Assembly (NCBI GenBank): GCA_963753285.1
Contig: CAVWBT010000010.1
Location: forward strand, 370,134-434,133
Reading direction: 5' to 3'
From: JAHEDH01 sp963753285
Lineage (GTDB): Bacteria; Actinomycetota; Acidimicrobiia; Spongiisociales; ZC4RG35
Length of the DNA: 64,000 nucleotides
The first letter of the stretch is position 1; the number at the start of each line of letters is the position of its first letter. The position numbers were made by a program, and so were the translations under genes. The notes beneath the pieces were generated by a model. It had not been told where the DNA came from. It saw only the letters and a list, made by a program, of their open reading frames with translations, and did not search any database. Of the stretch, positions 26,679-35,893 are shown one piece after another.

Positions 26679-27282
26679 TCACGGAGCCAGCGATGCGGAG
26701 GCGAAGAGCACATGGAACGGCTCGCAGTAGATGACGATGCTGCCGAACTCGCGAGATGTCGATGTCCGGCGGGATCTCGTAGTTCTGGTTGCCGACGTTG
26801 CCCTTGAGGCTGCCGAGATCGACGTATCCGGTCAGGTCGTCGCGATCGGCCGGCGCCTCGTTCGGGACCAACAGCACGTGCAGGTCCGGGCCGTTGGTGA
26901 CTTCGAAGTCCTCGAACCGGAGCACGTTGGTCCCGTCCTCGAGTTCGTAGACGGTGGCGGTGCCTGATCCCTGATGGAAGTCGTCGGCGCCCTGGAACGA
27001 TCCGGTGAGTACGGCGACCGGCCCGGAAGGCTCGGATGGCTCGGCCGGCATCGGTTCGTCCTCCATCACCACCGGCGTCTCTGCGGCGGCTTCCATCTCG
27101 GTCTCGACCTCGTCCTGGGTCATGTCGTCGGGGATGACGGCGGTCGCCGAGAGGGGAAACGCCTCGTCGACCTCATTGTCGAGGAACAGCGGTGAGCCGA
27201 GCCACCACCCGGCGGCGCCGACGGAGATCACGGCGACGGCGAGCAGGGCTCGCATCGCGGGTCGTTGCAGCAGTTGTCTCAT
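26679..27282 (-). CDS. DM13-domain membrane-anchored protein, single-base frameshift near 26751
   Basis: About 200 residues after correction. An N-terminal hydrophobic anchor (LLAVAVISVGAAGWWLG) is followed by an acidic linker (EDEPMPAEPSEPSG) and a DM13 electron-transfer-type domain from about residue 90 (LTGSFQGADDFHQGSGTATV, DLHVLLVPNE, GYVDLGSLKGNVGNQNYEIP). The listed frame is lost after DIDIS. Skipping one base near 26751 restores EFGSIVIYCEPFHVLFASASLAP, with the conserved Cys, and a stop at 26679-26681. Start ATG has AGGAGGG upstream. It is divergent from the giant regulator gene. Confidence 0.8.
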
Positions 27283-27465
27283 GTTCAGCCCTCCTGGGTG
27301 AGTTCACGATCGGAAACCGGCATTCGACCACAGGCAGTCCTCCACGTCGATGAGTTCATCGATCGTTCACAACTGGCATCAGTCGAAGCGATCCGGACGG
27401 CAGCCGGTTGTGACCTCTCTGTAACGTCGAACCTCCAGGATGTCTGGATCGATCGAAGAGGGCCA

Positions 27466-30400
27466 ATGAGCGAATCGGGCACACGTCGAGCTACCGACAT
27501 GCTGATTCGCGTGTTCGGAGGGATCGACCTCCTCGTCGACGGAGAGATCCGCGGGGTCGGCGGACCTCGTCAGCGGCGCCTGCTCGCCCTGCTCTGCGTT
27601 CGGGCCAGGCAGGTCGTCGATGTCGATTGGCTTTCGGAGTATCTGTGGAGCGACGAGGATCGGCCGGACGCAACGAGTGGCGCGTTGCGGACGTATGTCT
27701 CTCGCCTCCGCAATGCGCTGCCTCCCGGCGCTCGCGACTGGGTGGTGACCGAGCCTGGGGGATACCGGCTGGACGTTCCCGCGGACCTCCTCGAGAACGA
27801 GCTGTTCGTGTCGCTCCGCAAGCAGGCGCTGTTCGCCCGCGAGTCCGGTGACCCCGACCGAGCCGGTCGGCTGCTCGATCAAGCCCTCGAGCTGTGGAGA
27901 GGAGCGCCCTACCGTGAGCTGGAGGACCTGGACTGGCTCCGTGGCATCTCCGAGCGGCTGGAGATCGATCGGCTCGAGATGCTCGAGGAGCGCTGGGAGA
28001 CCGCACTCGACATGGGCCGGCACACCCAGATCACCGGCGAGTTGGCGGCATTCATCTCCGAGCACGGACATCGGGAACGTGCTGCCCGCCAGTACGCCCT
28101 TGCACTCCATCGGAGCGGTCGCACGCAGGAGGCGCTCCGGGTCATCGACGGCCATCGCCGACTGCTGTCCGACAGCGGCCTCGAACCGTCGTCGGAGATG
28201 CTCGAACTCGAAGATGCCATCCTGTCGGGTGACGCCTCGCTCGACCTCGAGGACGAGGCCACACCGCTTCGCGGATACCGGCTCGTCGAACGCGTGGGTG
28301 CCGGGGCATTCGCGGTCGTCTGGAAGGCCATTCAGCCGTCGGTCGACCGCCCTGTCGCGATCAAACAGATCCACGAAGAGCTCGCGACCCAGCCGGACTT
28401 CATCAGGCGCTTCGAGCTCGAGGCACAGATGGTGGCGCGAATCGAGCATCCGCACATCGTCCCGTTGATCGACTTCTGGCGCGACCCCGACGCTGCCTAT
28501 CTCGTCATGCGTTGGCTCGCGGGCGGCACGCTCGAGAGGAGGCTCGACGGCGGTCCGCTCACGGTCTCCGAGACGCTTCGGATCGCTGAACAGGTCGGCG
28601 CAGCGCTCGCTGCGGCGCATTCACAGGCGATCGTTCACCGAGACGTGAAAAGCGCCAATGTGATGTTCGACGACGCAGGCAATGCGTTCCTCACGGACTT
28701 CGGGATCGCCCTCGCCGAGGCCGAGTCCAGCGGCCCCGCGGCTGCGCTCTCGATCGGCTCGCCGGCCTACGCAGCACCGGAGCAGCTTCGGCGGGAGCCG
28801 CTCGGTCCGGCATCCGATGTCTACAGCCTGGCGGTGGTGATCTACGAATGCCTGACCGGTGCGACGCCGTTTGCCGACAGTTCGGACGCCGCCGAGCTTC
28901 TGGATCGTCAGCTCAACGCTCAGCCTCGTCTCGACGACATCGAACGCATCGCCGGCCCGCACATCGCTGCCGGACTCCGGCAGGCGCTGGCGAAGTCGCC
29001 TGAGGACCGATTCGGGTCGGTCGAAGCGTTTCTCGACGTGCTGAGAGGTTCTGCGGCTTCCCCGGAGCGAGAGCCGAAGCGCGCCCTCGTCGGACCGAAC
29101 CCGTACGTCGGGCTCCGGGCCTTCGATGTCGGCGACGCCGACCGATACTTCGGCCGGGAACGCCTCGTCACGGAGTTGCTCGAACGGCTTCGCGCCGGTG
29201 ACATGGCGTCGCGGGCGCTTGTCGTGGTCGGTCCGTCTGGTTCGGGCAAATCGTCGGTGATGCGAGCCGGGCTCCTCCCCAGGCTGTATCGAGGTGATGT
29301 GCCCGGCTCCGATGGGTGGTACACGACCACGATGATCCCCGGCAACGATCCGTTCGAGGCTCTCGAAGCCGCACTGCTCCGTGTGGCGGTCAATCCTCCG
29401 GCCTCGGTCCTGGACCAACTCGAAGGCGGGCCCAGGGGGATCCTGCGTGGGATCCGACGTTGCCTCCCGTCCGACGGTGACACGCTCTTGCTCGCCATCG
29501 ATCAGCTCGAGGAACTGTTCCTCGGGCGGGCCGCGCCTCTCGCAAACGACTTTCTCGATGGCCTCAGTGTCGCCGTGACGGATCCGTCGAGCCCGTTGCG
29601 GCTGGTGGCAACGCTCCGCGCCGACTACTACCACCGTCCTCTCGAGCACCCAGCGTTCGCGCCGATCTTGAAGGCCGGAGCGGTCGAAGTCACTCCGCTT
29701 GCACCCGATGAGCTGGAAGAGGCGATCGTCGGCCCGGCCCGCGCCGGCGGCGTCGAGTTCGAGCCGGGACTGGTTGCCCGGATCGCCGCCGAGACGATCG
29801 GGCAGCCTTCTCCGCTCCCGCTGCTCCAACACGTCCTGGCGGCCATGTTCGACCAGCGTGACGGCAGGCTTCTGCGGGTGGATGCCTACACGCGTCTCGG
29901 TGGCGTGGCAGGAGCGCTCGCGGCGCGAGCCGAATCGATCTACCTTCAGTCGGGCGACCCCGAGCGTGCGGCGACGCGGAGGGTGTTCGGCGCCATGTCC
30001 GATCCCGGTGAGGATCGGCCCGACCTCCGGCGCCGAGTCGCAGTGGCCGACCTCGGCGATGACTCGCCGACCCAATGGGTGCTCGACCGGTTCGGCGAGG
30101 CTCGGCTGATCACGTTCGACAGGGACCCTGTCAGCCGTGGACCGACCGTCGAGGTCGCCCACGAGGCACTGCTGCGTGAATGGCCCCGCCTCGCCGATTG
30201 GCTCGACGAGGATCGGGAGTTGCTTCGTTCGATCGAGCGCCTCGCCGCTGCAGCGACCGTATGGGACGAGGGTGGTCGACAGGGTTCGGACCTGCTCCGA
30301 GGTGGACGGCTCGCCCAAGCGCTGGATCTCCCTGCCGGGGACATCACTCGAGCTCTCGACCTCACGTTCCTGGAGGCATCTCGAGTGCAGGCCGAGCGTG

Positions 30401-32772
30401 ATCGGCAGACCGAGCGGCGTCGGGTCGCCAGGCTCCGTCGACTCAACACCGTCGTGAGCGTGACCCTGGTAGCGGCGCTGGTCGCCGGCGCCATCGCTCT
30501 CGTCCAACGGAACCAGGCCCGGGACGCCTCGAATGCGGCCGCGGAATCCGCGCAGTCGGCACAACAGGCGACGGCTGAGGCGCAAGCGTCGGAACAGCGT
30601 GCTGAGGCGCTACAGGCAGAGGCGGAACTGGCCGCGCTGATCTCGCGTTCCGAGTCGCTCATCGGTGAGCAGCCGGAGGTGGCGATCCTGTTGGCACTCG
30701 AGGCGTATCGGCGTGACCCCGGGTCGGCTGCCGCCGCTGTGCTCGGTGCACTGTCGGCGGCTCCAGGTCGCGTCTCGACCGTGGACCTGCCCCCGAGCGA
30801 AGGACCACCTTGCCCGGCGTTCGATTTCCCGTTCGTCGTCTCCGCCGACGCCGCCACCGGATTCACGACGGTGGGCGATCGTCTCGTCACGGTCGATCTT
30901 GACACCGGCGTCGTCGAAGATCGCGGGCCGGCGCCGGCGTCCTGTGTGCGATGGTTCGGTGACGAAGTGTCCGACGTCCGGTGGGTCATGCAGTACAACC
31001 CGACCGTTGGCACATTGCTCAACGACGGGCGGGGGACTGCGTTCTGGTCCGGACCATGGGATGGTCCGCTCGAGCCGACCTCGATCGATGGAGCCGAGTT
31101 TCTGATCTTTGGTGCCCTTGGAGCGGACCGACTGCTCGTCAGTGGTGCAGGCGAAAGCTTGCTCATTCTCGACACATCCTCTGGCGACATCGTCGGACGC
31201 GTTGATGCGGCCCTCGAACACACGACGCTGGGCCTTGGGGTAGGGGCCGCAGGTGATCCAGTGGCGATGGATGTGGGCGGCGGAACGATGGCGCTCATGC
31301 AGTCCTCGGACGATCCCGCGCTCGTCCGATCGATCGGAATCGCGGACCTCGAGACGGGTCGTCAACTCCACCGCGTCGACATCCCCGAAGAGCCGAGCGC
31401 GATCGGCGTCGGGGGAGGTCGAGTGTTCGTCGGAGGGGTGCTGGGTGGTGTCTATTCGATCGACGTCGTGACGGGCGCATACGATCGCATCACCTCGACG
31501 AGTGCCACGTCGCCGGTATTCGCCATCGGGCCGAGACCGGACGGCCTCGTCGTTGTCGTGTCCGGTGACAGGATCGAACTGGTCGATCCCGATGTCGGTC
31601 TGCTGGGAGATGCGTTGTTCATCGATGTGGGATGGGCGGATGTCCGGCCCGATGGCGTCGTGACGGTGCTCGACGACGCAACGTCCACGGCCACTCGAGT
31701 CGAGATGAGACCTGTCCCCGCTGCTACGAAGAGCATCGACATCCCTGACGATGCCGTCGTCGGACTCGACGCTGGGCGCGCCGCACTACTCGTCGGTGGC
31801 GGCGTGGATGTCATCGACCTGGATGCCGGGGGTCGGCGGCCGGTCGTCGCACCTCAGCAACTCGGGGTGCTCGATCCCATGGTCGCCTTCCCGTCGGTCG
31901 ACGACGCCGAGGTCGTGATCTTCGGACAGGACGCGAGAGTCGGGAAGTGGCAGCAGGGCGAGCTCGTGGCGTCGATCCAGATCGGGAGTGACGAGGACCC
32001 TCCATCCACGTTCGCTCACCTCGGCTACGTGGCGTTGTTGGACCCGAGTGGATTCGATCGCTTTCACATTGTCCGCGATCCTGCGTTCGTACCCTCACAC
32101 GCACGATCGGGTGCCATCCTCGTGCACCATCAGATGCGCTTCGGCATCGAGGCCCGGCTCATCGACTGGGATACAGACCTCCGTACGCGTCTGGTCAGCG
32201 AGACCAACATCGATCTCGTGAGTGCCGTGCCGTCGGCCGGCGGCGGTCTCCACGCGATCAACGCGGACGGCCTGGTCAGGACGTACGACGAAGAAGGTTC
32301 GTGGACAGGCGAGTTCCGCATCGGTCTCGAGGAGGCGTTGGTCGCAGTCGGCGGGCCGGGTGATCTCGTGGCCGCCGGCGGGGCTACAGGCGCAGTCGTC
32401 GCCGACGCCACGTCGGGGAGCACAGCGTCGATCCCGGGAGCCGCAGGAGTCGTAGGGCTCGAGTTCGTCGATGACGGACGTCTTCTGGTCGTCGTCGAGG
32501 TCGACGGCGATGTGAAGCTGTGGGATGTCGATGGTGTCAGGCTCATCGGTCACCTCATGGTCGGAACGGGCACCACGCGTTCGGTGATGCCGTGGTACGA
32601 CGAAGACATGCGTACGGTCTGGGTGTCTTCCTCGGGCCGGCTCTATGCGTTCGGCGTGGACCCGTCCAGCTGGGTGGAACGTGCCTGCGCCTTTGTCGGG
32701 CGCGAGCTGACGCCGGAGGAGTGGAGCACGTTCGTGCCCGGCGACACGTCGCAGACGCGCGCCTGTTCCTGA
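27466..32772 (+). CDS. giant fusion: OmpR-type DNA-binding/BTAD - Ser/Thr kinase - nSTAND ATPase - TM - beta-propeller
   Basis: A 1768-residue protein with, in order: winged-helix DNA-binding domain (12-105, with GALRTYVSRLRNAL), BTAD helical repeats (about 108-255), a PknB-like kinase (about 270-528: GAGAFAVVW, Lys300 in VAIKQ, HRDVKSANVM at 391, DFGIA at 411, AAPEQ at 437), an nSTAND NTPase (about 545-950: Walker A GPSGSGKSS at 589, Walker B LLLAIDQLEELFLG), a transmembrane helix near 995-1013, an Ala/Gln-rich coiled stretch and a WD40-like repeat region (about 1090-1768). The architecture suggests a sensor whose propeller and kinase parts are split by the membrane. A DNA-binding head on a membrane-tethered protein is odd. 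Start ATG has GAAGAGGG upstream. Targets unknown. Confidence 0.85.
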   Translation: MSESGTRRATDMLIRVFGGIDLLVDGEIRGVGGPRQRRLLALLCVRARQVVDVDWLSEYLWSDEDRPDATSGALRTYVSRLRNALPPGARDWVVTEPGGYRLDVPADLLENELFVSLRKQALFARESGDPDRAGRLLDQALELWRGAPYRELEDLDWLRGISERLEIDRLEMLEERWETALDMGRHTQITGELAAFISEHGHRERAARQYALALHRSGRTQEALRVIDGHRRLLSDSGLEPSSEMLELEDAILSGDASLDLEDEATPLRGYRLVERVGAGAFAVVWKAIQPSVDRPVAIKQIHEELATQPDFIRRFELEAQMVARIEHPHIVPLIDFWRDPDAAYLVMRWLAGGTLERRLDGGPLTVSETLRIAEQVGAALAAAHSQAIVHRDVKSANVMFDDAGNAFLTDFGIALAEAESSGPAAALSIGSPAYAAPEQLRREPLGPASDVYSLAVVIYECLTGATPFADSSDAAELLDRQLNAQPRLDDIERIAGPHIAAGLRQALAKSPEDRFGSVEAFLDVLRGSAASPEREPKRALVGPNPYVGLRAFDVGDADRYFGRERLVTELLERLRAGDMASRALVVVGPSGSGKSSVMRAGLLPRLYRGDVPGSDGWYTTTMIPGNDPFEALEAALLRVAVNPPASVLDQLEGGPRGILRGIRRCLPSDGDTLLLAIDQLEELFLGRAAPLANDFLDGLSVAVTDPSSPLRLVATLRADYYHRPLEHPAFAPILKAGAVEVTPLAPDELEEAIVGPARAGGVEFEPGLVARIAAETIGQPSPLPLLQHVLAAMFDQRDGRLLRVDAYTRLGGVAGALAARAESIYLQSGDPERAATRRVFGAMSDPGEDRPDLRRRVAVADLGDDSPTQWVLDRFGEARLITFDRDPVSRGPTVEVAHEALLREWPRLADWLDEDRELLRSIERLAAAATVWDEGGRQGSDLLRGGRLAQALDLPAGDITRALDLTFLEASRVQAERDRQTERRRVARLRRLNTVVSVTLVAALVAGAIALVQRNQARDASNAAAESAQSAQQATAEAQASEQRAEALQAEAELAALISRSESLIGEQPEVAILLALEAYRRDPGSAAAAVLGALSAAPGRVSTVDLPPSEGPPCPAFDFPFVVSADAATGFTTVGDRLVTVDLDTGVVEDRGPAPASCVRWFGDEVSDVRWVMQYNPTVGTLLNDGRGTAFWSGPWDGPLEPTSIDGAEFLIFGALGADRLLVSGAGESLLILDTSSGDIVGRVDAALEHTTLGLGVGAAGDPVAMDVGGGTMALMQSSDDPALVRSIGIADLETGRQLHRVDIPEEPSAIGVGGGRVFVGGVLGGVYSIDVVTGAYDRITSTSATSPVFAIGPRPDGLVVVVSGDRIELVDPDVGLLGDALFIDVGWADVRPDGVVTVLDDATSTATRVEMRPVPAATKSIDIPDDAVVGLDAGRAALLVGGGVDVIDLDAGGRRPVVAPQQLGVLDPMVAFPSVDDAEVVIFGQDARVGKWQQGELVASIQIGSDEDPPSTFAHLGYVALLDPSGFDRFHIVRDPAFVPSHARSGAILVHHQMRFGIEARLIDWDTDLRTRLVSETNIDLVSAVPSAGGGLHAINADGLVRTYDEEGSWTGEFRIGLEEALVAVGGPGDLVAAGGATGAVVADATSGSTASIPGAAGVVGLEFVDDGRLLVVVEVDGDVKLWDVDGVRLIGHLMVGTGTTRSVMPWYDEDMRTVWVSSSGRLYAFGVDPSSWVERACAFVGRELTPEEWSTFVPGDTSQTRACS

Positions 32773-32903
32773 TCTCCCACTGGCCTGCTCGAGTCGCTCG
32801 CCTCGGAGTGTGTCGTGGCGAGATCCCATTGTGGCGTTGCGCCTGGGAAGCCTCTTCGCTCAACGAGTAATGTCGAACACTCACGAAGATCAGGAGTCTC
32901 CCC

Positions 32904-34106
32904 ATGGCCACGCCCATCACGATGGAATCCGGCAAGCTCGTCGTCCCGGACGATCCGATCGTCCCATTCATCGAGGGTGATGGGATCGGGCCCGACATCT
33001 GGGCGGCTTCGGTCAGGGTGTTCGATGCAGCCGTCGAGAAGGCCTATGGGGGCGCCAAGAAGATCGCATGGAAGGAAGTGCTCGCCGGAGAGAAGGCCTT
33101 CAACGCCACCGGGTCGTGGCTGCCCGACGAGACCGTCGAGGCGTTCTCGCAGTATCTGGTCGGAATCAAGGGCCCGCTGACGACGCCGGTCGGTGGCGGC
33201 ATCCGCAGCCTCAACGTCGCCCTGCGCCAGACCCTCGACCTCTATGCGTGTGTCAGGCCGGTCCGGTGGTTCAACGGTGTCCCGTCGCCGGTGAAGAACC
33301 CCGGACAGGTCGACATGGTGATCTTCCGTGAGAACACCGAAGACGTCTACGCCGGCAAGGAGCTCGAGGCCAACTCCGAGGGAGCGGCCAAGCTGCTGGC
33401 ATTCCTCGAGGAGGAGTTCGGGTGGGAGATCCGTCCCGATTCGGGCATCGGTATCAAGCCGATCTCGATCACCGGTTCGAAACGATTGATCCGGGCGGCC
33501 ATCAAGTACGCCATCGCCAACGGCCGCAAGTCGGTGACGTTGGTGCACAAGGGCAACATCATGAAGTTCACCGAGGGTGCGTTCCGCAACTGGGGCTACG
33601 AGCTCGCCAAGGACGAGTTCTCGGCCGAGACCGTGTCCTGGGAGGAGTCGGGTGGCGATCCCGGCGACAAGATCCTCATCCAGGACGTCATCGCCGACGC
33701 CATGCTCCAGCAGATCCTCACCCGACCCGCCAACTACGACGTCATCGCGACGATGAACCTCAACGGCGACTACATCTCCGACGCCCTGGCCGCCCAGGTC
33801 GGCGGGATCGGGATCGCCCCCGGCGGCAACATCAACTACGACACCGGTGTTGCCGTCTTCGAGGCCACCCACGGCACGGCTCCGAAGTACGCCGGACAGG
33901 ACAAGGTGAACCCCGGCTCGGTGATCCTCTCCGGTGAGATGATGTTCCGCTATCTCGGATGGACCGAGGCCGCCGACCTGATCATCGACAGCCTCGAGGC
34001 GACCATCGGCGACAAGATCGTCACCTACGACTTCGCTCGTCTGATGGAGGGCGCCACCGAGGTGAAGACGTCCGCATTCGCCGACGCGATGATCGCAAGG
34101 ATGTAG
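32904..34106 (+). CDS. icd: isocitrate dehydrogenase (NADP)
   Basis: TCA-cycle enzyme forming 2-oxoglutarate, 400 residues, of the homodimeric E. coli type. Substrate-binding loop IRSLNVALRQ carries the regulatory Ser; IFRENTEDVYAG, LVHKGNIMKFTEG and NYDVIATMNLNGDYISDA (metal Asp) are present. The coenzyme region EATHGTAPKYAGQDKVNPGS has the Lys-Tyr pair associated with NADP use. Start ATG has CAGGAG ten bases upstream. It stands alone between the giant regulator and the glyoxalase gene. Confidence 0.96.
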   Translation: MATPITMESGKLVVPDDPIVPFIEGDGIGPDIWAASVRVFDAAVEKAYGGAKKIAWKEVLAGEKAFNATGSWLPDETVEAFSQYLVGIKGPLTTPVGGGIRSLNVALRQTLDLYACVRPVRWFNGVPSPVKNPGQVDMVIFRENTEDVYAGKELEANSEGAAKLLAFLEEEFGWEIRPDSGIGIKPISITGSKRLIRAAIKYAIANGRKSVTLVHKGNIMKFTEGAFRNWGYELAKDEFSAETVSWEESGGDPGDKILIQDVIADAMLQQILTRPANYDVIATMNLNGDYISDALAAQVGGIGIAPGGNINYDTGVAVFEATHGTAPKYAGQDKVNPGSVILSGEMMFRYLGWTEAADLIIDSLEATIGDKIVTYDFARLMEGATEVKTSAFADAMIARM

Positions 34107-34161
34107 GCACTCGGGCGGTCCGGTGATGGGTGCGGTCCCGATGGCGGGCATGCTGTCAGAT

Positions 34162-34248
34162 TTCGGCTGTCGGCTTTCGGCGCGGGCTGAAGAGTGTCTC
34201 CCGTCGCCTCGCATCTGTCATCTGTCATCTGTCATCTGTCATCTGTCA
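34162..34248. repeat. heptamer arrays running into the glyoxalase start codon
   Basis: A degenerate set TTCGGCT, GTCGGCT, TTCGGCG (34162-34182) is followed by five perfect TCTGTCA copies (34214-34248). The last A of the final copy is the A of the ATG of the next gene. The unit is the same as at 8041-8089. Confidence 0.92.
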
Positions 34249-35003
34249 TGAAACTGGATCACGTTGCGATCGGGGTCGGGGATCACCGTGAGGGTCTGCG
34301 GACGCTGACGGGTCGACTCGGTGGTCTGGTGATCAGCGGTGGCCAGCCGCCCGGGAGCGGCTTCCGGGCGATGCAGGTGCGCATCGGCCGGGGCACCGAG
34401 GGCATGACGGTGGAGCTCCTCGAACCGGCCGACACCGAGCACAACGACTTCCTCGAGCGGTTTCTCGCCGCCGGAGGGGACCGGCCGCACCACGTCACGT
34501 TCAAGACCGACGACATCGAATCCGAACTCGAACGGCTCAGGGGACTCGGGATCGACCCGGTGGGTATCGACTTTCGTGATCCCGGCTGGCGGGAGATGTT
34601 CATCCACCCGGCAGATGCCCACGGGACCGTCATCCAGATCGCCGAGACCGACAATCCGGGACCGCCGATGGACCAGTGGTTGGCCGGCCTACCCGACACC
34701 GTCTTCTCCTACGGCGGTGAGCCGTGGTGGGACGCTGCTGCGATCCTCGAAGGTGCACCCACGTATCTCAGGGCGGCGGTGATCGAGACACCCGATCGCT
34801 CCGCAGGCGACCGGTTCTATTCCTCCGTGCTCGGATCGATACCCGAGCGGTTCGATGACCACACCGACCATCGCTGGGAGGGGGGCGTCATCCGGCTCCA
34901 GGACGCAGATGTCGACCGCCCCCGGATCGGCCGGCTGGAGGTCGAAGGCATCGCGAGCGAGTGTTCGATCGGCGCCGCCCGATTCGTTCCGGTCTCCCGC
35001 TGA
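34248..35003 (+). CDS. VOC (glyoxalase-fold) protein
   Basis: About 251 residues. The N-terminal half is a vicinal-oxygen-chelate domain resembling methylmalonyl-CoA epimerase (MKLDHVAIGVGD, HHVTFKTDDIESELERLRGLGI, MFIHPADAHGTVIQI, with candidate metal His and Glu). The C-terminal half (AAVIETPDRSAGDRFYSSVLG) looks like a second, diverged VOC unit. Activity unknown. The ATG is fused to a 7-bp repeat array and has no Shine-Dalgarno sequence; an in-frame GTG upstream at 34194 would place the array inside the coding region. The stop and the next start overlap as TGATG. Confidence 0.75.
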   Translation: MKLDHVAIGVGDHREGLRTLTGRLGGLVISGGQPPGSGFRAMQVRIGRGTEGMTVELLEPADTEHNDFLERFLAAGGDRPHHVTFKTDDIESELERLRGLGIDPVGIDFRDPGWREMFIHPADAHGTVIQIAETDNPGPPMDQWLAGLPDTVFSYGGEPWWDAAAILEGAPTYLRAAVIETPDRSAGDRFYSSVLGSIPERFDDHTDHRWEGGVIRLQDADVDRPRIGRLEVEGIASECSIGAARFVPVSR

Positions 35004-35886
35004 TGTCCACTGGGATCGCAGTGTCGCTGGAGGCGGTGATCGTCGCCGTCACCGATGACCGTCCGCGGGTTCTGACGGTCGGCTCGTCACAGGGACCGAT
35101 GCTCCCGTCCGGTGCGCTCGACGTCGCCGAGGATGCCAGCCTGGACCTGGCCATGCGGCGGGTCATCGACGAGCAGGCCGGCTTCGAGGTCGAATACCTC
35201 GAACAGCTCTACACCTTCGGTGACCTCGATCGATCGAGCCCGGTATCGACCGCGGGGGAGCGTGCGCTCGGCGTGGGCTATCTCGTGCTCACCAGGGAGG
35301 CGTCGACCACCGGCCGATGGGTCGACTGGTACCACCTGTTCCCGTGGGAGGATCTGCGCGCTCCCGATGCCGACAGGGAAGCGAAGACGATGATCGGCGA
35401 GTGGGCGAGCGACGGTCCCGGCCGTGCGCAACGTGTGCAGATCGCCTTCGGCATGGAAGAGACGCCGTGGGACGGCGTTCGGGCGCTCGACCGATACGAG
35501 TTGCTGTACGAGGCGCATCTGGTTCCCGAGTGGTTCGTCGACCACGACGAAGTCGGTCGGGAGCAGCGGTGTCGGGTGAGCACATGGCGCTGGACCACCG
35601 CAGGGTCGCAGCGACGGCGCTTTCAAGACTCAGGGGGAAACTCACGTATCGGCCGCTCGTCTTCGACCTGATGCCCGAGACGTTCACGCTCTCGCACTTG
35701 CAGCGCACCGTCGAGGCGCTCGCCGGCCAGAAGCAGCACACGCAGAACTTCCGAAGGCAAGTGGAGCGGGGCGGACTGGTCGAAGGTACGGGCCGCTACG
35801 CAACCACGGGTGGGCGCCCAGCCGAGCTCTTCCGGTTCCGTCGGAGCGTCCTCACAGAGCGACCACGGGTCGGGATCCTCGGGTGA
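35003..35886 (+). CDS. nrtR: NrtR-like Nudix-related transcriptional regulator, single-base frameshift near 35,550-35,575
   Basis: About 294 residues after correction. The N-terminal Nudix-like domain has a degenerate Nudix box (RRVIDEQAGF, first catalytic Glu replaced by Arg), so it probably binds rather than cleaves a nucleotide. The C-terminal part read one frame over (MALDHRRVAATALSRLRGKL, LMPETFTLSHLQRTVEAL, QNFRRQVERGGLVEGTG, GGRPAELFRFR) is the winged-helix domain of NrtR-type NAD regulators. The frames join near 35,550-35,575, where one base seems missing. nadABC lies 1.1 kb downstream with a perfect palindrome in its promoter region. Coupled to the VOC gene by TGATG. Confidence 0.8.
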
Positions 35887-35893
35887 TCGCCTC

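Noticed and set aside
28621..30585. Open frame antisense to the giant regulator
   Set aside because: Shadow of the kinase/STAND coding region, which has clear motifs on the plus strand.
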